Assembly (NCBI GenBank): GCA_023525975.1
Contig: CM042032.1
Span: 36,374,001 to 36,438,000, forward strand
DNA from: Smallanthus sonchifolius
Taxonomy: Eukaryota > Streptophyta > Magnoliopsida > Asterales > Asteraceae
Length of the DNA stretch: 64,000 nucleotides
Direction of reading: 5' to 3'
Shown here: one piece after another, positions 55,735 to 64,000 of the stretch
Layout: every line of letters begins with the position of its first letter
Numbering within the stretch: the first letter of the stretch is position 1
Translations under genes and position numbers: made by a program
The notes under the pieces: generated by a model
What the model saw: only the letters and a program-made list of their open reading frames with translations
Database searches by the model: none
What the model was told of the DNA's origin: nothing

Positions 55735-58700
55735 ATGGCTCGTCGTGTTGAGTACAAACATAACCAAGTGGCACTATTAGATTCTAACATGTTGGAGGCT
55801 GTAAATTTTCAAGGGATTATTGGATTCTTGAACCGTTCACGTCTATGTGTAGCCTTATCAGCAGATCCGTATATAAGCTTAGTGTACATTCAACAATTTT
55901 GGGATACGGTACATCAAGATACGGATGTTGAACCTCGTGTTCTTCGTGCTACAGTGAACAATACAGAGATTGCTATCTTGACAGAGACTATTCGTGCTGC
56001 TCTAGCTGTTGGAGGTGCTAATGATGATCCTATGTCATATCCTGGAACATTGATTATGGGATGTTTTCAGATGATGGGTTATCGTGGAAGACCTAATGAT
56101 ACTCAAGCTCGTAAGGGTGGTTTAGTTGGAAAGTGGAGGTACTTCATGCACGTGATTATCCAATGCTTATCTCCTAGAAAAGCTGGTATGATGGATTAAA
56201 GTGTGCTCTACAGGCTGCAATGGTGGCTTTGACTTTGAATAAACGGTTCAACTTTGCTCTTTATATTTATAGGGAGTTGGTTATGCAGATTGATCCTCCA
56301 GAAGGTCAAGGATTTCTAATGTATCCTCGGTTCATCCAAATGATTTTGAATCATCTTATTCCTGGTCTCCCACAGCATCCAATTCGTTTAACTTTGACTC
56401 CGATGTCAAAACGTATCTTTACTGATTGCACAAAGGTGAAACAACAGAATGCTGCTTTGATTTCTGTTCAAACTCCTTTATTTGGTCACTTAATCAATCC
56501 TGATTATGTTGAACCCCCAAATGATAATTGGTTTCATCCTGAGGAGTTGGATCAAGGGCAAGGTCAGAATATACAACAACAACAACCTCAACCTCAACCA
56601 CAACAACCTGTACAAGTTCCTGTTCAACAACAAGTTCCTCAACAACAACAAGTTCCTCAACAACAACAAATTCCTGTTCAACAAGTTCCTATTCCACAAG
56701 TGTCTGTGAATGAACCTGTTCAAGAAAATGTTGTTCAAGAGCATGAACAAGACTTAGGTATGAATATGGAAGATTTTAATGATGAAGTTGTGAACTCGCC
56801 CATTCATGAACCTGAAGAGAATGTGGTGGATGAAAATGATTCTACTTCCAGCTCTAGTGATACAATTTTACCTGTTTCTGAGAGTACTGACTCTGATGAG
56901 TCTAGAGATTTTTGCTCAGATCCTTATGAGAGATTGGCTAATGTGCCATTGGCAAATACTGGCAAGCGTATTAAATCCAAAGCCAGAAGACAAGGACGTA
57001 AGTCTGTTCGGGATCCTCCTTCCGGATCAGTACTTGGTAAGATAACATTAGTTGATGAGAGTTCTAATTCAGATTGTGATTTTAATCCGGATCCAAAAGC
57101 TCAGAAGCTTATGTCTGCTTCTATTGCTGCTGCTCATTCTTCACAAGGTGTTGAGGATGCTAACTTTGTTGCTTCCTTATTGGTTACACCTCCGAGATCT
57201 AAGAATCCATCTCCTGTGCTTACTCCTGTTTCTCCTGTGATTACCCCTATTCCGTCTATTCCTCAATCTTCGGCTGGTCCTTCAAAGCCTTCTGATTCTG
57301 ATAGGATTACTTTCCTTGAATTACAAGTGCTTGCTTTATAGAATCAGGTGGATACACTTGTGTCTACTGATGCTCAGAGACAGCTGGTTATTCAGACTCA
57401 AGCTACACAGATTGCCGACATGCAATTATTGGTGTCCAAACATGTTGAGCATCTTGACGCTCAGGGGAGTTGAGGATACATGATACATGTCATACTGAGT
57501 CTATTCAACGAAAGGATGATGAAGACAATGATCCTACTGGTAATGTTGAGGGTGATCATCAATACGCCACTGACGTTAATCCTATATCAAGAGTTCAGGG
57601 GGAGTCGACATCACAAATGATTTAAGGAAACAAGGATGACTCTGGAGTTAATGAAGAAATTCTATTATTGGAATTCTGTGTAGACTTTGAAGAGGACGAA
57701 GCTGAGAAGATAGAATGTCTGGATGATATTGATGAATTATTCAATGACATTGAAGATGAAGTGTCTGATTATGAAGTTGAAAAAGGAGAGATAGTGGAGA
57801 TAGAGATAGAGAAGAATAAAGATAAAGTTACTTATGAAGGCTGTGATGGTCTGAATGTCCCTTATAACTTCATCCAAGATGATGTTATTCCTGAATTCTC
57901 TTATAAAGGAGTAACAGATTCTATGGACTCTATTGAAGATATCACTATGCCTTAGGATACTGCTCAATCCAAGATTGATACTGATGATGAAAATGTTCAA
58001 TCCAATATAGATGCTGATACTAATGCTACTCACACTGTGTCTCCTAAGCAGAATGAAGAACCTGTGATGTATAGAAATACAAGAATGACTGGAGAACAGT
58101 GGAGAGAAGTTGTGAAAAGCTGGATGAAGGTGCTACCCAAGTCACAAGTACAACCTGCTCAGAAAGAAAGATATATGAATAAGGAGAGGTGTATTGGAAG
58201 AATCATAAGTTGGTTTTATGACAATAACACAAAGTTGTTTACTCTTAAAAGATCTGATGGTGTTTAGTACTTAAAGCCTAGGATCAAGTATTTCAATACC
58301 TTGCCAAGGTGTTAAATGAATGGTGTAGCTACTAAACCATTGATTAATAGATCAAATTATGGATTAGCTAATGTGATTGCCAATTGATAAAGAAAGAAGT
58401 TGGTTCAGGGAAGTATGAAAGGCTAAAGCCTCAGAAAGGAAAAAGAGTGAAGATCATAGATCAAAAGACTGGGATAGTGACCTGGAAGTACAAGTTCAAA
58501 CCAGTACGTGCTGTACAGAAGATACCATTGAAGAAGATTCCACAAGATTTTCTTGGAAATATGAAATGGTGGTATGTAGATGTTAATACTGGTGAAGCAA
58601 GGATTGATGATAAAGATAATAAGTTCATTGTGAGTTTCTATGATGCAATGAATCTTATTAATTTTTCAAAGAAAGATCAGAGGACGTTGAGAAAGAATGA

Positions 58701-58785
58701 GATCATGTTCACTGATGAATGGAAAGAACAAGGATTGCAGTACAAAAGATTTTGGAGATTTCTAGAAGATATGGAGTGCATGTAG
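55735..58785 (+). pseudogene. B post-pol ORF (unknown function), broken
   Basis: Same protein as in C. The conserved N-terminal domain is at 55735-56199, with a frameshift near 56190. The frame then runs 56220-57341 with the FLMYPRFIQMI motif, a stretch of Gln/Pro/Val repeats (about 56565-56700), an acidic Ser/Asp region and the beginning of the coiled coil. A TAG at 57339-57341 replaces the Gln of the C copy. Further stops near 57472, 57955 and 58267 and frame changes precede the C-terminal basic domain (58384-58785). The junction that is frameshifted in C near 37575 is open here, showing that the family protein is a single polypeptide of roughly 1,000 residues. Confidence 0.8.
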
Positions 58786-58852
58786 GTAGCAGATTACCGG
58801 ATAACTTGAAGAGCTCATCATAAAGACTGAAGACTGAAGATCAAGCTATTGT

Positions 58853-58862
58853 CAAGGGGGAG
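58853..58862 (+). other. B polypurine tract
   Basis: CAAGGGGGAG two bases before the 3' LTR, identical to that of C. Confidence 0.9.
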
Positions 58863-58864
58863 TC

Positions 58865-59340
58865 TGTTAGGACATAAATTGTATGACAAAAGCTTTGTAA
58901 TAGTTTAGATCTAAATGTCTTTATGTTTTTGTATTAAATGTTTTCTAAGTGTTTATACAAGTTATGCTAGAGGCGAACTTGTCAAGTTCGCCTGGTTTAT
59001 CAGAAGCGAGCTTGGTAAGTTCGCTTAGCCTATTAGAGGCAAACTTAATAGGTTCGCCTAAGCATCTTTTAGGCGAACTTGTTAAGTTCGCCTGGTGCAG
59101 AACATGTGTCTATAAATAGAGTTTACAGAGTCTGTTATGAAAAAAACAGCTAGATATACAGAAGTGAATGATTCGAGTCTATAAAATCCGTGATTGTTGG
59201 AATACAAGTGAATGTTATTTACCTGAATATTTCTATTGTCTATTTCGTATGCAATTGTTGATTCGGTAGGATTCTGCACTCCGCGTTAACGTTATGTCTT
59301 ATCATGAGAACGATCTGTAGAAGAGCTATGTGGACCTACA
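58865..59340 (+). repeat. B 3' LTR
   Basis: 476 bases, partner of 32544-33018, with the palindrome array at 58973-59095 and the TATA box CTATAAATAG near 59110. Followed by the TSD copy ATAGT. Confidence 0.94.
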
Positions 59341-59495
59341 ATAGTAGGGTTGACTGTTAGTGCAAAATGTATCTTTGATCGGCACAGAAAATCAATCATA
59401 TCATCGAATCCCTCGGACTTCATTCCTTTGGTTAAGTATGCCGTGAGGTTGTGATACGGGGAGAACTTATCATCAGGATTGTTTATGTCTGCCAT
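59341..59495 (-). pseudogene. D post-pol ORF, first (N-terminal) segment
   Basis: ATG at 59493-59495, then about 50 codons ending ALTVNPTI where element B is inserted. The motif MIDFLCRSKIHFALTVNP corresponds to GIIGFLNRSRLHTALAADP in C, so the two families share this N-terminal domain. I remember very similar starts in many Asteraceae predicted proteins of retroelement origin. The frame resumes at 32543. Confidence 0.75.
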
Positions 59496-60112
59496 TTTTG
59501 TTGGTTTGGAGGGAAAGGGAAAGATTTTGAAGGGTGGTTAAGAATGGAAGGCTTTGAATGTTGTGGGGGCTTGAGAGAAAGTGATGGGAGTTAGGGCGAA
59601 ATTGAATGTGAAGGGGTGGTGAAGAAATTTGATTTGTTCTTATAACGACAGAGGAGGGAAAAGCAAAGTGACTTGTACAGTACAACCTCATTCACTTTTT
59701 ACTGTTACAGCCTTAATACACTATAGCAGTCATGGTAAAGACTTAAAGGAATTTTTACAGCGGGTAAAAGTTAATTTAGACTTATTTTTACCCATTAGCA
59801 GCAAACTTTGTTACTGCGGATGGTTAAGCCTATCCGCTGCAAGCTTGGTTGCAGCGGATAGTTAAGTCTGTCAACAGCAAACTCTATTGCCACTGATGGA
59901 TGCAATGATTCGTAGCAAGGGTGTTGCTGCTGACCGCCTTAAAGATATCCACCGGAAACTTGTTCCTGCTGATAACTTAAAGCAGTCAGTGGCAAAATCT
60001 TTGCTGCTGATTCTTAAACCTGTCACTAGCAAAAATGGATGCTGCTGACTTGTAACTTTTATTTATAACACAAGACAAACATATTTACAAAGACAAATTT
60101 TAGAGACATATT
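59496..60112 (-). other. D spacer between pol and post-pol ORF, with CAGCGGATAG-type motifs
   Basis: About 620 non-coding bases. From 59755 to 60055 there are many related words (CAGCGG, CCGCTGC, GCAGCAA, GCTGCTGA). A perfect inverted repeat CTATCCGCTGCAA / TTGCAGCGGATAG lies at 59830-59861 with a six-base loop. Similar words fill the D LTR at 17350-17640 (for example ATCCGCTGCAG near 17567). Confidence 0.7.
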
Positions 60113-63100
60113 TTAATCAAAGTTCATCATACCAATAGATTCAACTAAATATCTAAGTCTAGCTTCATCAAACGGTTTTGTAAACAAATCAACATATTGC
60201 TCATTGGTATGAACTTTGGTTAAAATAATTCTCTTTTTCTCAGCTTGATCTCTTATGAAATGATACCTGATGTCAATGTGTTTTGTCTTGGAGTGCTGCA
60301 TCGGATTGTTTGTGATTGATATAACACTCATGTTGTCAATATGAATGGGAGTTGCCCTGAAAGTCATCCCGTAATCCAACATTTGATTTTGTATCCAGAT
60401 GACTTGTGCATAGCAACTTGAAGCTGCAATGTATTCTTCTTCTGCTGTAGAAGTTGAAACACATGTTTACTTCTTGCACTGCCATGAAATAAGTCTTCCT
60501 CCCAGAAACTGACATCCACCTGAAGTGGACTTGTTGTCCAAGTTACGCCCCCATAATCACTGTCAGTCTATGCATACAGATTAAACTTATCATTTTTAGA
60601 GTACCGTATCCCAAGTCTTGGGGCTCCCTTTAGGTATCTAAAAATTCTCTTGACGGCTTGAAGATGTGAAATCTTTGGAGCTGCTTGAAATCTTGCACAG
60701 AGACATACTGCAAAACATGATATCTGGCCTTGAGGAAGTGAGATACATGAGAGACCCTATCATTGCACGGTACTGATGTTGATCAGTGTCTTGACCATCT
60801 TTGTCTGGAGTCAGATGATGGTGTACTTGCATAGGGTTTGAGCAGCAGAGCAGTCAGTCATCTTGAATCTTTCTAGAATGCTCTTGACATATTTAGATTG
60901 GCTGATGAAGATTCCATTTGGGACTTGTTTAATTTGAAGACCCAGAAAGAAATTTAGCTCACCCATTGAGCTCATTTCAAACTTTGAGTGCATAAGGATC
61001 TCAAAATCTTTACACAACTTCTTCCTTTTTGATCCAAAGATGATATCATCTATGTAGATTTGAACCAGTAAGATTTCTCCCCCTTCATCTTTGATAAATA
61101 AGGTCTGGTCAATGGCACCTCTTCTAAAGTTGTTGCTTTGTAGATATCCAGACAAAGTTTCATACCAGGCTCTTGGGGCTTGATGTAAGCCATATAGAGC
61201 TTTGTCTAGTTTGAACACTTGGTTAGGATGTGCAGGATCTACAAAGCCTGGAGGCTGCTTGACATATACTTCTTCACCAATCTTCCCATACAGAAAGGCA
61301 CTCTTGACATCCATTTGATAGACCATGAAATTCTTGGATGCAGCATATGCCAGGAAGATTCTGATGGTCTCCAGTCTGGCAACAGGAGCAAAGACCTCAT
61401 CATAGTCAATTCCCTCTTCCTGAGTGTAGCCTTGAGCTACAAGTCTGGCTTTGTTCTTGACTACAACGCCTCTCTCATCTTGCTTGTTCCTGAATACCCA
61501 TCTTGTGCCAATGACAGATTGACCAGGTGGAAGATCAACAAGCTTCCAGACCTCATGTCTTTTGAATTGCAGCAACTCTTCCTGCATTGCCTCAATCCAG
61601 CTGCTGTGTTGCAGAGCTTCATCTATCTTCTTGGTTCCACCTGAGATAGAAAACAAGAAAAAAACATATATTGGCCTCATGAGTTTTGCATCTGGTTAGA
61701 ACTCCTTGGTGAACTTGGCCAATTATATTATCCAGAGGATGTTCTTTGTTGATCCTTTGAGCTGGTACCACCTCCGGATGTATCCCTTGTTCATGATTGC
61801 TTTGATTTTGATCAGGGATTTCTTCATTCATGGTTGAAGAGTTTTCAAGATCAACAACTACATCAGTGTTATCAGCAATAGTGTTTACAGCATCTACATC
61901 ATTTATCGAAGAGTCTTAATTAAAATTTTCATTTTCAGACAGGCTGCTGCTGGTGACATTTGAGAGTGTGGTTCTGGCTGCACTTGCTTCAATGGCTTCT
62001 ATAACAGATGGAGGATCAATGGATGGTCTTCTCATACTGATAGAAGATTTTGGAAATTCCAGTCTGTAGTCATAGGAGGTGGAAGTAGGTGTTTGAGTGG
62101 AGGAAGACTCCATATTTGAGAAGATGAGAGGCTCAAATATTAGGGTAAAGGAGTCTATGTCAAAAAGCCAGTTTGGGCCTTTTCCCTGTTCACAGACAAT
62201 GTGTTCTCTGCATTCCACATTGGCTGATTCTTCCACAATTCTTGTTCTTGAGTTGAATACCCTGTAGGCCTTGGATTGAGAGGAATAGCCAACAAAATAT
62301 CCTTCATCAGATTTGGCACCAAACTTAGGAAGAACCCCATGTGTGATTAGATTTATGCATGGACATCCAAAAGGTTTTAGAAATCCAATGTATAGGACTC
62401 TTTGGAACCATAGTTCATAAGGTGTCTTGTTCAGAGGCTTGACTATGAGAACTCTATTTTGCACATAGCAGGCTGTGCTTACTGCTTCTGCCCAAAATGT
62501 GAGAGGCAGTTTTTAGTCAGCCAACATAGATCTTGCTGACTCAATTAGAGTTCTGTTTCTTCTTTCAGCAACTCCATTTTGTTGAGGAGTTCTTGGAGCA
62601 CTGTATTGCCTTTCGATTCCCTTGCTCTCACAGAAATAGTTCAAAGTGTGGTTCTTGAACTTTGTGCCCTGATCACACCTTATTATCTTCACTTTTTGAT
62701 TGCTTTGATTCTCTACCCTAAGAATGTAGGATTTGAGAATTTCAGCAGTTTCATCTTTAGTTCTTAAGAAGTATACCCATGATAATCTGATGTAGTCATC
62801 AGTTATCACCATACAGTATGACTTCTTACCCATTGACATCATATTTGTAGGACCAAAGAGATCCATATACAGCAGCTGTAGTGGAGTATCATTTGTATTC
62901 AAGGTCTTGGGCTTGTGAGAACTCTTGTGTTGCTTTCCCTTCAGACAAGCAATGTAGTGATCTTCTAGATGGAATTCTTTATCAGGAAGTCCTCTGACAA
63001 TATTTTCCTTCACCAATTTGTTGATGGTTTTGATGTTAAAGTGGCTTAGTCTCCTGTGCTAGAGAGCTGATTCATCAACTGAGGCTTTTGACAGAAAACA

Positions 63101-63309
63101 GGATACACTTCCAGATGGAGTGACCTCATTCATGTCAAGCACATAAAGATTTTCTTTTCTCTGAGCAGTTAATAAAATCTTCTCTGGAAGAGGTTTGGAT
63201 AAGCCAGAAGATAGCACAAAGCATTCTTTGTATGTGAAGAGCATTCAATGCTTTTGATCACATACCAGGGAAACACTCCTGAGATTGAAGTCCAATTCCT
63301 TGACATATG
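60113..63309 (-). pseudogene. D pol, 5'-truncated (GAG-pre-integrase, integrase, RT, RNase H)
   Basis: Minus strand. The copia GAG-pre-integrase region starts abruptly at about 63309 with ELDFNLRSVSLVCDQKH, then a TGA (63245-63247) and a TAG (63059-63061). The integrase core at 62513-63016 has LLYMDLFGPTN, IIRCDQGTKF and PQQNGVAERRNRTL. The integrase C-terminus is at 61916-62464 after a stop and frame change. RT at 60811-61680 has YIDDIIFGS, and the connection is broken near 60830. RNase H ends at 60113-60382 with HIDNMSVISI and KTKHIDIRYHFIRD. Gag, protease and the 5' LTR of D are absent from the window. Confidence 0.85.
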
Positions 63310-64000
63310 ATCAATGAATGGTAGCAGAAAGTGGTCCTTCCTAGTCACGTCATTCAGCTTCCTATAATCTATGCACACTCTCCACCCCGTGATCGTCCTC
63401 GTCGGTATCAACTCATTCTTCTCGTTCACTACTAACGTCATTCCCCCTTTCTTGGGGACAACCTGCACCGGACAAACCCATGCGGAATCAGAAATGGGGT
63501 AAATCAACCCTGCGTCTAAAAACTTCAACACCTCTTTTTTCACGACCACCAGCATCGTAGGGTTTAGTCTCCGCTGCCCTAGCACAACTGGCTTAAAATC
63601 ATCCTCCATCAAGATCTTATGTGTGTAAAAGGAAGGGTTTATACCCTTGATATCCATCAGCTTCCACGCAGTCGCATGCTTATGTGCCTTCAGCACGCCG
63701 GTCAGTTTCTCCTTCTCATCTCCCGTCAAATCCGCAGCAATGATCACGGGAAGCTTCCTCTCATCATCCAGGAAAGCATTCTCTAAATAAGAAGGTAACT
63801 CCTTAAGCTCTAAGGAGGATGGTGGGCTTTCAACAGACTGCCTCTCCACGGGCTCACTCCTCTCTATCTCCTCGAATCTATTGGGATCCTGGGTAGCCTC
63901 ACTCTCTAGGGGACTATGGCTCTCATCAACGGCTGCTACTGTTATCTCAATCTCGCTGTTCTCTCTAACCAGGATTTGCGTATCAGATATCACTCAAGAA
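63310..64000 (-). pseudogene. Athila-like pol: region before RT and RT start, truncated
   Basis: On the minus strand from the window edge: an acidic Ser/Glu-rich segment, then LPSYLENAFLDDERKLPVII, the HKILMEDDFKPVV stretch, and the RT opening with DAGLIYPISDSAWVCPVQ and GWRVCIDYRKLNDVTRK, ending LPFIDHM at about 63310. The frame then runs by chance into copia element D as far as 63247. These motifs are characteristic of Athila-like RT. Together with the integrase at 15777-16990 it belongs to one old element. The upstream part continues outside the window. Confidence 0.85.

Larger units (their letters stand above)
32544..59340 (+). mobile_element. B: SIRE-type Ty1/copia element, interrupted by element C
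   Basis: LTRs at 32544-33018 and 58865-59340 (TGTTAGGACATA...GGACCTACA), flanked by ATGGT (32539-32543) and ATAGT (59341-59345), a TSD with one difference. Without C and its TSD the element is about 13.4 kb, equal to C. Order: LTR, primer-binding site, leader with palindromes, gag with two zinc knuckles, pol (protease, integrase, RT, RNase H, the copia order), a 2.3-kb spacer with palindromes, a post-pol ORF, polypurine tract, LTR. The LTRs differ by roughly 5 percent by eye, largely C/T and G/A changes. All ORFs are broken. Confidence 0.94.

Noticed and set aside
32647..59095. CRISPR-like appearance of the GCGAACTT arrays
   Set aside because: Units are palindromic, variable in spacing and sequence, lie inside plant retrotransposons and have no unique spacers of constant length.

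Overview
The window is plant nuclear DNA consisting almost entirely of nested LTR retrotransposons; I found no host gene, rRNA, tRNA gene or CRISPR array. The repeat families (Athila-like and chromovirus Ty3/gypsy elements with long LTRs, and SIRE-type Ty1/copia elements with a large extra reading frame after pol) and the wording of their proteins resemble what I remember from the daisy family (Asteraceae). That host assignment is inference from memory, not a search result.

Seven insertions can be ordered from target-site duplications (TSDs) and interrupted frames. (A) The oldest recognisable layer is an Athila-like Ty3 element on the minus strand: its RT start lies at 63310-64000, its integrase at 15777-16990 and its post-pol ORF at 12972-14205 plus 1427-1493. 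(S1) A minus-strand solo LTR (1494-12971) split that post-pol ORF. (T1) A Tekay-like chromovirus (2293-10738, TSD CTAGG) landed inside the solo LTR. (D) A SIRE-type copia element (minus) sits in the Athila integrase. It lost its 5' half in a deletion that also removed the rest of Athila RT/RNase H, leaving an Athila/copia fusion near 63.31 kb. (B) A second SIRE-type copia element (plus, 32544-59340, TSD ATGGT/ATAGT) inserted into the D post-pol ORF. (C) A sister copy of B (minus, 35329-48732, TSD AAGAT) inserted into the gag of B. (G2) A very young chromovirus (plus, 20343-31052, TSD TCATG) inserted further along the D post-pol ORF.

The coding regions are mostly broken by stops and frameshifts. 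The best preserved is G2, whose gag-pol frame of 1,484 codons is interrupted by one TGA and whose LTRs are almost identical. Elements B, C and D each carry a long ORF after pol with a recurring plan: conserved N-terminal domain, low-complexity stretch, coiled coil or zipper, charged segment, basic or conserved C-terminal part, and no obvious transmembrane segment. In B and C a splice-acceptor-like signal stands immediately before its ATG.

The most unusual signal is a short self-complementary motif, GCGAACTT-(2-5 nt)-AAGTTCGC, arranged in clusters. It occurs in the LTRs of a Ty3/gypsy element (T1) and in the LTRs, gag leader and pol-to-ORF spacer of unrelated Ty1/copia elements (B, C). Two other families here carry their own different self-complementary motif clusters in the corresponding pol-to-ORF spacer (GCGGTCCGC-like in Athila; CTATCCGCTG/CAGCGGATAG-like in D). 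This suggests a class of structured spacer elements that the gene annotation does not explain.
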